This document shows positions 41,911-52,381 of a DNA stretch of 64,000 nucleotides, in pieces. The stretch spans positions 806,001 through 870,000 of the forward strand of contig NZ_JAMGZJ010000078.1 of the NCBI RefSeq assembly GCF_025564085.1, given 5' to 3'. The notes below the pieces were generated by a model. That model was given only the letters and a program-made list of their open reading frames with translations, made no database searches and was not told the origin of the DNA. A program made the position numbers and the translations under genes. Source of the DNA: Silvania confinis. GTDB taxonomy: Bacteria; Pseudomonadota; Gammaproteobacteria; Enterobacterales; Enterobacteriaceae. Numbering within the stretch: the first letter of the stretch is position 1; every line of letters starts with the position of its first letter.

Positions 41911-43452
41911 TTACTGCTGAGGGACAACCGGTACCGCGGGCTCTGCCGGGACGGCAGGCTCAGCCGGAACGGCCGGTTCAGGCATTCCCAGCGTTGGCAC
42001 GCCAAACATGCCGACAAACTCTTCCAACGGCATTTTCTGCCCGTTGAGCGTCACCTGACCATTCGCATACTGCAGGCTGGCGCCAATCACATTGTCTTCG
42101 AGGGTGGTGATGCGGAACATTTTCCCCATCGCCGCCAGGCCTTTCACCTGCTGGCTGGCCAGTTTACCTGCGTCAGCGTCGTTATAGCCCTCGAGCTTCG
42201 CGACCTGCGTCATCATCTCGGTTGCCATGTCCATTGGGATGGTCAGCTTGCTTTCGAGAGACTTCACGCTGCGATCCACTTCCTGGGACAGAGTCTGGGC
42301 TTCACCGGTGGCGGTGGCCGGATCTTTCAGGAACAGCGACAGGTTGAAGTTGGTTTCGCCTTTGCTGTTTTTCCAGCTAAGTGGCGCAATGGTCACCACC
42401 GGTTCGCCTTTCAACAGCAGCGGCAGATTGCCAAAGAAGGCATCCATGGCTTTCTGCTGATACAGTGCCGGATTGTTAGTCATCAGCTCTTTGTCGGCCA
42501 GCAGCGCCTGGCTGTCGGCACGGTATTTTTCGCTAAACTGGTGCCATGCCTGACCGTCGATGTTGCCGACTTTCAGCGTTAGCTTGCCATTGCCCAGATC
42601 CTGATTCTGCACTTTCAGGCTTTTCATGCTGTAATCCAGCTGGCTGTTGATGCTCTTGCCATCCTGAGAGACCTCGGATTTACCGTTGAGATCCATCCCT
42701 TCGAGCACCGCCATCTCTTTGCCTTCAATGGCGATAGCCAGCTTGTCGAGGGTCAGCTTCTGGTCGCCAATGCGCTCGTCAAAGCTGGTCAGATGGCTGT
42801 CGCCCTCGGCTTTCAGATTATTAAAGGTCAGCTGGACCTTTTGATTGTATTCGTTCACCGCGTTAACCAGACCGCTGGCGGCTTCACCTTTCAGGGAGAA
42901 GACATTGCCTTCGCGATCCGCATCCAGCTGGAAGTTACCGCCGCTGAATGCCACTTTCTCGTCGCCGCTCTCGTAGTTCAGCGGTTTCAGGGCGATATCG
43001 GAACGGGTGTCACCGGCATAGCTGATGCGGGTATCGACCACAAACGGCGATTCATTCTTCGCCAGATCGTACAATGGCTTCGCGGCTTCGTTGTTCACCA
43101 GCGTGGTTTTAACCGAGGCCATCGACGGGATCAGGTTGAAGGTTTTCAGCTGGGCCAGCGGGAACGGACCATGATCGATCTCTTCGTTGAGAATTATGCT
43201 CTCGCCCGGCTTGAGCCACGGGCTTTCTGTGCCGGCCAGCGGCTTAACCACCATTTGCAGATGGCTGGAGAACACGCCGCGCTGATAGTCCTGATAGCTC
43301 AGTTCGAGCCCGGATTTTTTGATTTCGCTGTTTGCCTGGGCCACCATCTCTGCCATGCGGGTTTCCAGTTGTTTCCCGGTAAACCAGGAAGCGCCTGTCC
43401 ACACCACGCCTAACGCGACAATAATGCCTGCAGCTATAACCGATTTTTTCAT
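41911..43452 (-). CDS. ydgA: YdgA, DUF945 family inner-membrane-anchored protein
   Basis: A 513-residue protein, slightly longer than E. coli YdgA (502). MKKSVIAAGIIVALGVVWTG forms an N-terminal anchor; the rest is periplasmic and beta-rich (YRGVFSS type motif YQRGVFSSHLQMVVKP; GKINSQLDYSMKSLKV region). The extra length comes from a C-terminal EPAVPA repeat. The start at 43452 fits the homologue; an upstream in-frame start at 43506 lacks support. Function is unknown; the E. coli protein has been linked to swarming. Confidence 0.9.
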   Translation of the reverse strand: MKKSVIAAGIIVALGVVWTGASWFTGKQLETRMAEMVAQANSEIKKSGLELSYQDYQRGVFSSHLQMVVKPLAGTESPWLKPGESIILNEEIDHGPFPLAQLKTFNLIPSMASVKTTLVNNEAAKPLYDLAKNESPFVVDTRISYAGDTRSDIALKPLNYESGDEKVAFSGGNFQLDADREGNVFSLKGEAASGLVNAVNEYNQKVQLTFNNLKAEGDSHLTSFDERIGDQKLTLDKLAIAIEGKEMAVLEGMDLNGKSEVSQDGKSINSQLDYSMKSLKVQNQDLGNGKLTLKVGNIDGQAWHQFSEKYRADSQALLADKELMTNNPALYQQKAMDAFFGNLPLLLKGEPVVTIAPLSWKNSKGETNFNLSLFLKDPATATGEAQTLSQEVDRSVKSLESKLTIPMDMATEMMTQVAKLEGYNDADAGKLASQQVKGLAAMGKMFRITTLEDNVIGASLQYANGQVTLNGQKMPLEEFVGMFGVPTLGMPEPAVPAEPAVPAEPAVPVVPQQ

Positions 43453-43554
43453 CGTGATTATCCATAAAAATGAAACCGAGCGGTGAAAACCGCCCGGTGA
43501 GGTCATAAGGTTACCAATAGCTTAGCAATAATTGTTAAAACAATCAGTAAGTCA

Positions 43555-44727
43555 CTAGAGCTTATTGAACACTCTTGCCAGACGGCCAACGCCGCTGACG
43601 CTAACCGGCGAATCGTTGGCGGCGATAAAGGCTGACTCGCCAGGCTGCAACACCAGCCGCTCGTCGCCCTTACTCAGCACCGCTTCGCCGTCCACGCAGA
43701 ACAGGATAGCAGCACTCTGCTGAGCGATAACGGTTTCTGCGCTGCTGAGGGCGTGCAGGGAGAAAGCAAAGTCATCCACCGGGATCGGGAAGTCCAGCTC
43801 CGCGCCGTTTTGTACCGGCTGAGTGAGCAGTTCCGCAGCCGGTTTAGCCACGAATTGCACGTTAGCGACCAGTTCCGGGATGTCGATGTACTTCGGCGTC
43901 AACCCAGCGCGCAGGACGTTATCGGAGTTGGCCATCACCTCCAGCGCCACCCCTTTCAGGTAGGCATGCGGCGTTTCGGCAAACAGGAACATCGCTTCGC
44001 CGGGGGCCAGTTTCACCACGTTCAGCAGCAGCGGGGAGAACAGGCCGCTGTCGTCCGGGTAAAATTCCGAAATCACGCGAATGGTCTGCCACGGCTCGCC
44101 CTGCTGGTTGTTCAGCGCCGCTTTCAGCACGCCCAGTGCGCGCGCTTTTTCATCGCCCTGCATGTTCAGCAGGCTGGCGAAAAGGTGGCTCAGACGGCTG
44201 GCGTCGGGTTTTTCGAGGTAGTGGGCAATCGCGCTGTGTGCACCGGCAACCGGCTGCAGCAGGGAGACGATCTCTGAGAATTCGCGGAAGGCGTTCATCG
44301 CCAGGAACGGGGTCAGGGCGAACACCAGTTCAGGTTTGTGATTCGGGTCTTTATAGTTACGCTCGGCGGCATCCAGCGGAATACCGGCCGCGTTCTCTTT
44401 GGCAAAGCCCTCTTCAGAGGCCTGCTTGTTCGGATGCACCTGAATAGAGAGCGGTTGATCGGCGCACAGCACCTTAAACAGGAACGGCAGTTCGCCAAAA
44501 CGACGGGCGACAGCGCTGCCTAACAGCGTCTCTTTATCGGCATCGATGACCTCGCGCAGGGCGCGTACGCCGTGGGCATCTTCAATTTTTGAGCTGCTCT
44601 TCGGATGCGCACCCATCCACAACTCTGCCATCGGCAGGTTATCCGGGTTGGCGATACCGTAGAGATCCGTTAACGCAGTTTGACTTCCCCAGGCGTAGTT
44701 CTGCACTGAGTTGATGAGTTTTTGCAT
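43555..44727 (-). CDS. manA: Mannose-6-phosphate isomerase
   Basis: A 390-residue type I phosphomannose isomerase interconverting fructose-6-P and mannose-6-P. Zinc ligands are in LSIQVHPNK (Gln and His about 97-99), NHKPELVFALTPF (Glu about 134) and FAETPHAYLKGVALEVMANS (His about 255). It supplies mannose-6-P for GDP-mannose and permits growth on mannose. The start MQKLINSVQNYAWGS matches E. coli; the frame extends 18 bases further upstream without support. It is divergent from fumA, as in E. coli. Confidence 0.96.
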   Translation of the reverse strand: MQKLINSVQNYAWGSQTALTDLYGIANPDNLPMAELWMGAHPKSSSKIEDAHGVRALREVIDADKETLLGSAVARRFGELPFLFKVLCADQPLSIQVHPNKQASEEGFAKENAAGIPLDAAERNYKDPNHKPELVFALTPFLAMNAFREFSEIVSLLQPVAGAHSAIAHYLEKPDASRLSHLFASLLNMQGDEKARALGVLKAALNNQQGEPWQTIRVISEFYPDDSGLFSPLLLNVVKLAPGEAMFLFAETPHAYLKGVALEVMANSDNVLRAGLTPKYIDIPELVANVQFVAKPAAELLTQPVQNGAELDFPIPVDDFAFSLHALSSAETVIAQQSAAILFCVDGEAVLSKGDERLVLQPGESAFIAANDSPVSVSGVGRLARVFNKL

Positions 44728-44926
44728 TATCAAGCCCTGTTTCAAATGTGGAATTAACTGCCCGTATTAAAGCAATAAACCGCGCGGAAGTAACCTCTGC
44801 GCGGAAAAAGTCGTACTAGTCTCAGTTTTTGTTAAAAAATTGTGTAGGATAGGCCAACTCGCTTTTAAGCAGGGCAACGGAAGAACTGCCTGAACCATAA
44901 TCAGCAATGTCGTAAGTGAGAGATCA

Positions 44927-46573
44927 ATGTCGAATAAACCCTTCCATTATCAGGATCCTTTCCCGCTGGCAAAGGATCAGACCGAATATTACCTGTTAAC
45001 CCGCGACCACGTTTCTGTCTCTGAATTTGAGGGGCAAGCGATCCTCAAAGTCGATCCGCAGGCGCTGACGCTGCTGGCGCAGCACGCTTTCCACGATGCC
45101 TCCTTTATGCTGCGCCCGGCGCATCAGCGGCAGGTGGCAGACATCCTCAGCGATCCGCAAGCCAGCGAAAACGACAAATACGTCGCGCTGCAGTTCCTGC
45201 GTAACTCCGATATCGCCGCTAAAGGCATTCTGCCGACCTGTCAGGATACCGGCACCGCCATTATCACCGGCAAAAAAGGCCAGCGCGTCTGGACCGGTGG
45301 CGGCGATGAAGCGGCCCTGGCGCACGGTGTGTACAACACCTATATCGAAGATAACCTGCGCTACTCGCAAAACGCGGCGCTGGATATGTACAAAGAGGTC
45401 AACACCGGCACCAACCTGCCTGCGCAGATCGACCTGTACAGCGTCGACGGCGACGAATACAAATTCCTGTGCATCGCCAAGGGCGGCGGGTCCGCCAATA
45501 AAACCTACCTTTATCAGGAAACTAAAGCGCTGCTCTCTCCGGGCAAGCTGAAAAACTATTTGGTCGAGAAAATGCGAACCCTCGGCACCGCGGCCTGTCC
45601 GCCGTACCACATCGCGTTTGTGATCGGCGGTACCTCGGCTGAGAGCACCCTGAAAACCGTTAAGCTGGCGTCGACCAAATACTATGACGGCCTGCCAACC
45701 GAAGGCAACGAACACGGCCAGGCGTTCCGAGATGTTCAGCTCGAGCAAGAACTGCTGGTCGAAGCGCAGAACCTCGGCCTGGGTGCGCAGTTTGGCGGCA
45801 AATATTTTGCCCACGATATCCGCGTGATTCGCCTGCCGCGTCATGGCGCCTCCTGCCCGGTGGGGATGGGCGTCTCCTGTTCGGCAGACCGTAACATCAA
45901 GGCCAAAATTAACCGCGACGGCATCTGGATCGAAAAACTGGAAAACAACCCGGGCAAGTACATTCCGGAAGAGCTGCGTAAAGCGGGCGAGGGGGAAGCG
46001 GTCCACGTTGACCTCAACCGTCCGATGAATGAGATCCTTGCGCAACTGTCGTCCTATCCGGTTTCTACCCGCCTGTCGCTGAACGGTACCATTATCGTCG
46101 GTCGTGACATCGCGCATGCCAAGCTGCAGGAGCGTCTGGACAACGGCGAAGGGCTGCCGCAGTACATCAAAGATCACCCGATCTACTACGCGGGCCCGGC
46201 AAAAACCCCGGACGGCTATGCGTCCGGCTCGTTAGGCCCGACCACTGCAGGCCGCATGGATTCCTATGTGGATCAGCTGCAGGCCAACGGCGGCAGCATG
46301 ATCATGCTCGCGAAGGGCAACCGCAGCCAGCAGGTGACCGACGCCTGCCACAAACACGGCGGCTTCTATCTGGGCAGCATCGGCGGCCCGGCTGCGGTGT
46401 TGGCGCAGGGCAGTATCAAGAGCCTGGAATGCGTGGAATACCCGGAACTGGGCATGGAAGCTATCTGGAAAATCGAAGTGGAAGACTTCCCGGCGTTTAT
46501 CCTGGTGGATGACAAAGGCAATGACTTCTTCAAGCAGATCCAGTCATCACAGTGTTCGGCGTGTGTGAAGTAA
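44927..46573 (+). CDS. fumA: Class I fumarase (iron-sulfur)
   Basis: A 548-residue oxygen-sensitive fumarase of the TCA cycle, same length as E. coli FumA. The three [4Fe-4S] cysteines are in [10 protein letters not shown] (about 105), [12 protein letters not shown] (about 224) and [16 protein letters not shown] (about 318). KPCPLT-type C-terminal domain residues ([26 protein letters not shown]) form the swapped beta domain. fumC follows 156 bp downstream. In E. coli expression depends on CRP, ArcA and iron status; I did not define sites here. The 181 bp before the start hold the divergent fumA/manA promoters. Confidence 0.95.
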   Translation: MSNKPFHYQDPFPLAKDQTEYYLLTRDHVSVSEFEGQAILKVDPQALTLLAQHAFHDASFMLRPAHQRQVADILSDPQASENDKYVALQFLRNSDIAAKGILPTCQDTGTAIITGKKGQRVWTGGGDEAALAHGVYNTYIEDNLRYSQNAALDMYKEVNTGTNLPAQIDLYSVDGDEYKFLCIAKGGGSANKTYLYQETKALLSPGKLKNYLVEKMRTLGTAACPPYHIAFVIGGTSAESTLKTVKLASTKYYDGLPTEGNEHGQAFRDVQLEQELLVEAQNLGLGAQFGGKYFAHDIRVIRLPRHGASCPVGMGVSCSADRNIKAKINRDGIWIEKLENNPGKYIPEELRKAGEGEAVHVDLNRPMNEILAQLSSYPVSTRLSLNGTIIVGRDIAHAKLQERLDNGEGLPQYIKDHPIYYAGPAKTPDGYASGSLGPTTAGRMDSYVDQLQANGGSMIMLAKGNRSQQVTDACHKHGGFYLGSIGGPAAVLAQGSIKSLECVEYPELGMEAIWKIEVEDFPAFILVDDKGNDFFKQIQSSQCSACVK

Positions 46574-46583
46574 GTTAAAAAAT

Positions 46584-46627
46584 GCCCGGCGGCGTGTCGG
46601 CTTGTGCAAGCGCAGCGCCGCCGGGCA
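46584..46627. repeat. REP element between fumA and fumC
   Basis: GCCCGGCGGCG and CGCCGCCGGGC arms around a GTGTCGGCTTGTGCAAGCGCA centre, matching the REP arms at 4963-5030 and 58406-58470. In this place it can stabilise the fumA mRNA end while fumC uses its own promoter. Confidence 0.8.
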
Positions 46628-46729
46628 ATAACAAGAGCGCACAAAGCGCCATACCGTTTTCCCGTTCTCATCAATACTTATTTCTTTGAGCTGTGAGCAA
46701 CCCACTTCGTTGTTATCAAGGAGAAAGTA

Positions 46730-48124
46730 ATGACCACCTCACGCAGTGAGAAAGACTCGATGGGTGCCATCGACGTTCCACAGGATAAACTTTGGGGCGC
46801 ACAAACCCAGCGTTCGCTGGAACATTTCCGTATCTCTACCGAAAAAATGCCCGTAACGGTTATCCACGCGCTGGCACTGACCAAACGCGCGGCCGCCAAA
46901 GTGAACCAGGATCTGGGCCTGCTGGCAGCAGAGAAAGCCACCGCCATTATTACCGCCGCCGACGAAGTGCTGGCGGGCAAACACCCGAACGAATTCCCGC
47001 TCGCTATCTGGCAAACCGGCTCCGGTACCCAGAGCAACATGAACATGAACGAAGTGCTGGCAAACCGGGGCAGCGAACTGCTCGGCGGGGTGCGCGGCAT
47101 GGAGCGTAAGATCCACCCCAACGATGACGTCAACAAAAGCCAGAGCTCCAATGACGTCTTCCCGACGGCGATGCACGTGGCGGCGCTGATCGCCCTGCGT
47201 GAGCAGCTGATCCCGCAGCTCAATGTGCTGAAACAGACCCTCGACCAGAAGGCCCACGCCTTTGCCGATATTGTCAAAATTGGCCGTACCCATCTGCAGG
47301 ACGCCACGCCGCTGACCCTGGGCCAGGAGATTTCTGGTTGGGTGGCGATGCTCGATCACAACCTGCGCCATATCGACCACAGCCTGCCGCATCTGGCGGA
47401 GCTGGCGCTGGGCGGAACTGCGGTTGGTACCGGGCTCAATACCCATCCGGAGTATGCGGTGCGCGTGGCGCAGGAGCTGGCGACCATCACCCAACAGCCT
47501 TTCGTGACCGCGCCCAACAAGTTCGAAGCGCTGGCGACCTGCGACGCGCTGGTGCATGCCCATGGGGCACTGAAAGGATTAGCGGCGTCGCTGATGAAAA
47601 TTGCCAACGACGTCCGCTGGCTGGCCTCCGGGCCGCGCTGCGGCATCGGGGAAATCAGCATCCCGGAAAACGAGCCAGGCAGCTCGATCATGCCAGGCAA
47701 GGTCAACCCGACTCAGTGCGAAGCCATGACCATGCTCTGCTGTCAGGTGATGGGCAACGACGTCGCGGTGAACATGGGCGGCGCGTCGGGCAACTTCGAA
47801 CTCAACGTCTACCGTCCGATGGTCATCCATAACTTTATGCAATCGGTACGTCTGCTGGCCGATGGGATGGAGAGCTTTAACGAGCACTGTGCGGTCGGCA
47901 TTGAGCCTGAGCGCGAGCGCATCAGCCAGCTGCTCAATGAATCGTTGATGCTGGTGACTGCGCTCAATACCCATATCGGCTATGACAAGGCGGCAGAAAT
48001 TGCCAAAAAGGCGCATAAAGAGGGGCTGACGCTGAAGGCCGCCGCGCTGGCGCTGGGCTATCTCTCTGAGGCTGAGTTCGACAGCTGGGTACGCCCGGAA
48101 CAGATGGTCGGCAGCCAGCAGTAG
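46730..48124 (+). CDS. fumC: Class II fumarase (iron-independent)
   Basis: A 464-residue stable fumarase of the aspartase/fumarase superfamily, used under oxidative stress or iron limitation. [12 protein letters not shown] (substrate), [18 protein letters not shown] (catalytic His) and the superfamily signature [13 protein letters not shown] (about 318-330) are all present. The last residues (MVGSQQ) differ from E. coli (MKAGR). In E. coli the gene is activated by SoxS and sits behind fumA, as here; note the rsx genes that reset SoxR lie in the same window. Confidence 0.96.
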   Translation: MTTSRSEKDSMGAIDVPQDKLWGAQTQRSLEHFRISTEKMPVTVIHALALTKRAAAKVNQDLGLLAAEKATAIITAADEVLAGKHPNEFPLAIWQTGSGTQSNMNMNEVLANRGSELLGGVRGMERKIHPNDDVNKSQSSNDVFPTAMHVAALIALREQLIPQLNVLKQTLDQKAHAFADIVKIGRTHLQDATPLTLGQEISGWVAMLDHNLRHIDHSLPHLAELALGGTAVGTGLNTHPEYAVRVAQELATITQQPFVTAPNKFEALATCDALVHAHGALKGLAASLMKIANDVRWLASGPRCGIGEISIPENEPGSSIMPGKVNPTQCEAMTMLCCQVMGNDVAVNMGGASGNFELNVYRPMVIHNFMQSVRLLADGMESFNEHCAVGIEPERERISQLLNESLMLVTALNTHIGYDKAAEIAKKAHKEGLTLKAAALALGYLSEAEFDSWVRPEQMVGSQQ

Positions 48125-49054
48125 TCACTCCGCCACATATAGGTGCAGCCGCTCAATGATGGGCCGCAGCGGCTGCGCCTGAGGCTTATAACGGTGCTGA
48201 ACGTTCTCAGCATCGTAGTTCAGCAATTCCCCGATGTCCGGCAGCACCGCCCCCCGATCGTCGTCATACAGCGCAATCAGCGGCGTGGGGCAGGCGTACT
48301 GCACCTGCTTTTGCTGCCCGGCATGCCAGACCCTGGCGATCGGCTGCACTTTTACCGGACGTTTAATCTTCAGCCGCGCATCCGCAGGCAGGGCATAGAT
48401 GGCGGTATATTCCGCCTCGAGCCGTTCCACCCACTGTTCCCGTGACCAGGGCGCCACCGCCCGCGGCGCTTTCAGGCTTTTTTCCAGCATCGAAAGCACC
48501 TCGTCACGGGTGAAGTTTTTAATAATGTGCTTATTGGCCCAGCCGAAGCGCAGCGTCGCCGGATGATGAATGACGGTCAACGTGCGGTAGGCATTAAGGG
48601 TAATCAGCCCCGGCAACTGATGATGCACCCACTCAAAGCGCGCCGCGGACGCCAGACCTGACTCCTCGGTGACAATCTTTTCAAACTCGGCTTTGAGCGC
48701 ATTAATGCTCGCGATCTGCATCGTGAGTTGCTCCCGGTGCGCAGCGTCGCTTTGCAGGCAAATCACCCCAGGCAGGCGCACGGCGGCCTTGCTGCTGCGG
48801 TTTTCAGACTGCTGCTGAATAAAAAGATGGCGATAGTGCTGCAGTGCCATCGCCAGCGCCTCTTGCCCCAGATGCTGCTTGACGGCAATGGTGTTGAGCG
48901 GATCGTGCTCGGCACCTTTAACCACGTCCGGCAGGGAGAAGACTCGCGCCGCCAGCAGCCGGCAGGTTTGCAGGTCGGCGGTTAATTGCGCCAGCTCGTG
49001 CTCCATCTGGCGAAAGGTGGTGTTTAAGCGTTCAATCAAATCGTAAGTCGTCAT
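48125..49054 (-). CDS. tus: Replication terminator protein Tus
   Basis: A 309-residue DNA-binding protein that stops replication forks at Ter sites in one direction. Same length as E. coli Tus. Conserved segments include [35 protein letters not shown] and [20 protein letters not shown], which build the interdomain beta strands contacting Ter DNA; the lock-forming residues around HHP and IKNFT are kept (for instance the segment [12 protein letters not shown]). A Ter site starts 9 bp upstream of the ATG, giving autorepression. Confidence 0.95.
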   Translation of the reverse strand: MTTYDLIERLNTTFRQMEHELAQLTADLQTCRLLAARVFSLPDVVKGAEHDPLNTIAVKQHLGQEALAMALQHYRHLFIQQQSENRSSKAAVRLPGVICLQSDAAHREQLTMQIASINALKAEFEKIVTEESGLASAARFEWVHHQLPGLITLNAYRTLTVIHHPATLRFGWANKHIIKNFTRDEVLSMLEKSLKAPRAVAPWSREQWVERLEAEYTAIYALPADARLKIKRPVKVQPIARVWHAGQQKQVQYACPTPLIALYDDDRGAVLPDIGELLNYDAENVQHRYKPQAQPLRPIIERLHLYVAE

Positions 49055-49062
49055 CGCGCACC

Positions 49063-49085
49063 GCAGTAGTTACAACATACTGAAT
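49063..49085 (-). other. Ter site (TerB-like) at tus
   Basis: The minus strand contains the full core GTATGTTGTAACTA, including the G whose partner C flips in the Tus lock, at 49080-49067. It resembles E. coli TerB, also in front of tus. Overlap with the tus promoter lets Tus repress itself. Orientation defines which fork is stopped near here. Confidence 0.88.
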
Positions 49086-49127
49086 ATATAGCACAGCACG
49101 CCCGGTCAGGCTAGCGTGCGCGTGGGG

Positions 49128-50426
49128 TCAGGCAGAGGTGAATGACGGCAGATGATGCCAGACCGGCCAGTTAAAGCAAAAACGTGCCCCGCCGAGGTCG
49201 CTCTCTTCACAGCTGACGTCGCCACCCAGCGCCTGAGCGATCGAGTGAACAATCGCCAGCCCCAGGCCGCAGCCGCCGGTCGAGCGGTCGCGGCTCGGGT
49301 CGAGACGCACAAATGGTTCGAATACGCGCAGGCGGGCATCGGGCGCAATGCCGGGGCCATCATCTTCCACCCATAAACTGGCGCGACTGCCAGTCAGGTG
49401 CAGCGAAATACGCAGCTGGTGATCGCTGTAGCGCAGGGCATTGTTGACCAGATTATCTACCACTCGCTCCATCAGGCGCATATCCAGCGCGCCGTAATCG
49501 CCGCTCATGCTGTTAACCTGCAGCGTGCGCTGCGGATTGACGCTTTGCACGTCCTCGACATAGCTGCGTAGCCAGCCAGGAAGATCCGGGGTGCTGAGCT
49601 GAAGCTCATTCTGCGGGCGGTCAAGTCGGGCGTAAGTCAGCAGCTCTTCGATGAGTGCTTCGAGCTGGCTGATATCGCGGTTTAACGCCTGCGACTCAGT
49701 GGGCGTGAGGTTTTCGCTCATCTCCAGACGGTAGCGTAGCCGCACCAGCGGCGTGCGCAGCTCATGGGCGATACCGTCGATCAGCTGTTTCTTACTGGCA
49801 ATCAACGCGTTAATGTTGTCGGCCATCTGGTTAAAAGCCACGCCAAGGCGCTCGAAGCTGGAGGCGCTGTCAAAATGGATCCGCTCCGTCAGATGCCCAT
49901 CACCAAAGCGCTGCGCAGCGGCCTCGAGGCGCAGCATCTCCTGCCAGTGGGGGCGCATCCAGATAAACACCGGGAAGGCCAGCGAAATGGCGATAAAGGC
50001 CAGCAGGGCGATATCCAGCAGGCGCATTTGATGCTGGAAATAGAGATAGGGGACCGGCCCCACCGACAGCACATAGTTGCTGCGCGGGATGCGCTGGATA
50101 AAGGTGTACTGATCGTCCAGCGCTACAATATCGCCACCGCGAAGACGCTGCAGGGTGGACGGGTCCAGAACGTATTTTTTCAGCGGCTCGATGCGCAGCT
50201 CAAATGACAGATTGAGGTCCAGCTCTTTCATCGTGCGCGCCCAGTCGCGGGGCGGGATCTCGCGCAATTCGCTGCGCATCAGATACAGAGAACTCTTCAT
50301 CAAATCATCCAGCGACTGGCGGCCCGCGCGCTCGGCGGTGAATTTATACACCAGCCCAACCAGCATGGTCATCACCAGGAAGCAGACAAACAGCAGCAGG
50401 TAGAACTGCACAAACAGCTTTTTCAT
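49128..50426 (-). CDS. rstB: Sensor histidine kinase RstB
   Basis: A 432-residue kinase partner of RstA. Two membrane helices (about 5-27 and 137-158) flank a periplasmic domain; HAMP follows, then the phosphoacceptor in DGIAHELRTPLVRLRYRLEM, N box LVNNALRYS and G boxes VEDDGPGI and GGCGLGLAIVHSI. It lies 20 bp after rstA. The rstAB system belongs to the PhoP regulon and responds to low magnesium/acid in E. coli. Confidence 0.95.
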   Translation of the reverse strand: MKKLFVQFYLLLFVCFLVMTMLVGLVYKFTAERAGRQSLDDLMKSSLYLMRSELREIPPRDWARTMKELDLNLSFELRIEPLKKYVLDPSTLQRLRGGDIVALDDQYTFIQRIPRSNYVLSVGPVPYLYFQHQMRLLDIALLAFIAISLAFPVFIWMRPHWQEMLRLEAAAQRFGDGHLTERIHFDSASSFERLGVAFNQMADNINALIASKKQLIDGIAHELRTPLVRLRYRLEMSENLTPTESQALNRDISQLEALIEELLTYARLDRPQNELQLSTPDLPGWLRSYVEDVQSVNPQRTLQVNSMSGDYGALDMRLMERVVDNLVNNALRYSDHQLRISLHLTGSRASLWVEDDGPGIAPDARLRVFEPFVRLDPSRDRSTGGCGLGLAIVHSIAQALGGDVSCEESDLGGARFCFNWPVWHHLPSFTSA

Positions 50427-50446
50427 GACAATACCCGGTTAAGGAT

Positions 50447-51163
50447 TCAGATGTCCCAGGCGTGCGGGGCGAAGAGATAGCCTTTGTTGCGCACGGTTTT
50501 AATGCGAAAGGGTTCGGTGGCGCTGTCCAGCAGCTTTTTGCGCAGGCGCGATATTGCCACATCGACGCTGCGATCCATCCCGTCATAGCTGACGCCGCGC
50601 AGATTTTTCAGCAGCGCATCGCGATCCATAATCTGCCCGGCATGGGTCGCCAGCTCCCATAGCAGGTCGAAATCGGCGGTCGAGAGGGCTACCTGTTGGC
50701 CTGAGAGCAGCACCTGGCGGTTTACCGGGTCGATGGACAACGTACCAAAGCGCAGCGCTTTATGCGGGGTTAACGAAGGCGCCGGGGTATCGCCGGAGGC
50801 CGCCACATGCTGGCGCAGATGCAGGCGCAGGCGCGCCAGCAGTACCGCAGGCGGGGTGGTTTTTAGAATATAATCGTTGGCGCCCATCTCCAGCGACAGA
50901 ATATGGTTCATGTCGCTGTCGAGCGAAGTCAGCAGCACAATCGGGCCGTTCCAGTGGGCGCGCAGATCCCGGCATAACGTCATGCCGTCTTTGCCGGGCA
51001 GCATAATATCCAGCAGCACCAGATCGGGTTTCTCCCGCGCCACCACTTCTTCAGCGCGGTCACCGCGCGGTTCGACGATGACATCCATATCATGTTTACC
51101 CAGATAAGCTGCAATCAACTGGCCAACTTCGGGTTCATCCTCAACATATACGATCTTGTTCAT
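50447..51163 (-). CDS. rstA: Response regulator RstA
   Basis: A 238-residue OmpR/PhoB-family regulator. The receiver domain has the acidic pair in YVEDEPEVG and phosphoacceptor Asp in PDLVLLDIMLPGKDG; the winged-helix domain ends with LLKNLRGVSYDGMDRSVDVA and IKTVRNKGYLF. The start MNKIVYVEDEPEVG matches E. coli (239 aa); the frame extends to 51232 through the promoter region and is not used. Confidence 0.95.
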   Translation of the reverse strand: MNKIVYVEDEPEVGQLIAAYLGKHDMDVIVEPRGDRAEEVVAREKPDLVLLDIMLPGKDGMTLCRDLRAHWNGPIVLLTSLDSDMNHILSLEMGANDYILKTTPPAVLLARLRLHLRQHVAASGDTPAPSLTPHKALRFGTLSIDPVNRQVLLSGQQVALSTADFDLLWELATHAGQIMDRDALLKNLRGVSYDGMDRSVDVAISRLRKKLLDSATEPFRIKTVRNKGYLFAPHAWDI

Positions 51164-51189
51164 ACGCCGTCTGATCTGCGAAAAAAGCC

Positions 51190-51224
51190 AACATACACCG
51201 CGCAACCTTAACGTTCCATTAATC
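51190..51224 (-). promoter_or_regulatory. PhoP-type promoter of rstA
   Basis: Minus-strand GATTAA-TGGAA-CGTTAA (51224 to 51208) resembles the PhoP direct repeat (8 of 12), with TATGTT as -10 exactly 12 bp downstream (51195-51190), the same geometry as the slyB promoter at 191-225. The E. coli rstA promoter is known to be PhoP-activated. Confidence 0.55.
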
Positions 51225-51290
51225 ATTCGCAAAATGTTGCTGTTCCGTTATGCTGCCTGGCACATCGGGTTATTTTTGAAGGGATAAGGG

Positions 51291-51626
51291 ATGGGGTTGT
51301 TGATAAAAGCGGCGATTGGCGCGCTGGTTGTGGTATTGATCGGCGTATTAGCCAAAACCAAAAATTACTATATTGCCGGGTTAATTCCGCTGTTCCCGAC
51401 CTTTGCCCTGATTGCCCACTATATAGTTGCCTCCGAGCGCGGGATCGAGGCGCTGCGTACCACCATCGTGTTTGGCATGTGGTCGATTATTCCGTACTTT
51501 CTCTATCTGCTGTCGCTGTGGTATTTCACCGGATTTATGCGTTTGCCGCTGGCGCTGGGCGGAGCCGTGGTGTGCTGGAGCCTCAGCGCCTGGGTGTTAA
51601 TTTTCTGCTGGAGTCGCTTTCACTAG
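51291..51626 (+). CDS. ydgC: GlpM-family membrane protein YdgC
   Basis: A 111-residue inner-membrane protein with four hydrophobic helices covering nearly the whole chain (MGLLIKAAIGALVVVLIGVL, LIPLFPTFALIAHYIVA, MWSIIPYFLYLLSLWYF, LGGAVVCWSLSAWVL). It corresponds to E. coli YdgC, a GlpM-like protein of unknown function. It is divergent from rstA and its stop overlaps that of convergent folM by 4 bp. Confidence 0.9.
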   Translation: MGLLIKAAIGALVVVLIGVLAKTKNYYIAGLIPLFPTFALIAHYIVASERGIEALRTTIVFGMWSIIPYFLYLLSLWYFTGFMRLPLALGGAVVCWSLSAWVLIFCWSRFH

Positions 51627-52345
51627 CGTAACGGACGCCCACCATCGACGCCGAACGACCGGCCGGTGACGTAGCAGCTGGTCATAATATAGTCGATCAA
51701 ATCAATCACCTCTTTTTCACCAGGCTCGATTTTCATCAGCGATTTATTCAGCGCCTGCTGGCGATAGTCGACATCGTCGTGCTCGTTAAACAGAATCAAC
51801 GACGGGGCGATGGCGTTGACTTTGACCTCCGGTGCCAGCTTGCGGGCAAACGAGCGGGTCATGTTATCCAGTGCCGCTTTGCTGGCGGCATAGGCGATAT
51901 GCTTATCGCTTCCGCGCTCTACCACATAGTCAGTAAAATGGATAATGTCGCTGGCTGCATGGCCGTGGCCGCGCAGCAGACCCACCAGGGCGTGGTTGAG
52001 CAAGTAGGGGGCATGAACGTGGATCTGCAGCATGCAGGCCAGCGTTTCGCTGAGCGGGGTGTCCGGGGTTTCTGCCATCCATGCGCTGGCATTATGAATA
52101 ATGGCGCGCAGACCCGAATATTCGGATTTTACGTGCTCGGCAAACGCCAGGATCCCTTCGTCAGTTGAAAAATCTGCCTGAAGACAGACCGCGCCCGCGT
52201 GACGCAGGGCGGCTATCGCCGGGTATTCCGTGCGATAGCTGACGATAACGGGCTGGCGAAGATTCAAAAAATGATGCGCGAGGGCAAGGCCGATACGGCG
52301 GCCTCCGCCGGTAATCAGGATTGGCAGCGGTTGTGCGTGTCCCAT
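51623..52345 (-). CDS. folM: Dihydromonapterin reductase FolM
   Basis: A 240-residue short-chain dehydrogenase reducing dihydromonapterin (and dihydrofolate) with NADPH. ILITGGGRRIGLALAHHF is the cofactor motif in the pteridine-reductase form (TGxxxRxG), SYRTEYPA contacts NADPH phosphate, and the catalytic Tyr and Lys are in HIAYAASKAALDNM (about 153-157). The start MGHAQPLPILITGG fits the E. coli protein; the frame extends 36 bases further upstream almost to the ydgI stop. Confidence 0.93.
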   Translation of the reverse strand: MGHAQPLPILITGGGRRIGLALAHHFLNLRQPVIVSYRTEYPAIAALRHAGAVCLQADFSTDEGILAFAEHVKSEYSGLRAIIHNASAWMAETPDTPLSETLACMLQIHVHAPYLLNHALVGLLRGHGHAASDIIHFTDYVVERGSDKHIAYAASKAALDNMTRSFARKLAPEVKVNAIAPSLILFNEHDDVDYRQQALNKSLMKIEPGEKEVIDLIDYIMTSCYVTGRSFGVDGGRPLR

Positions 52346-52381
52346 CGTGTTCTCCATATCGTTCGCGATGGGAGCGACCAT

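Noticed and set aside
44996..46177. A 393-codon minus-strand frame opposite fumA
   Set aside because: Antisense shadow of a conserved full-length fumarase gene.
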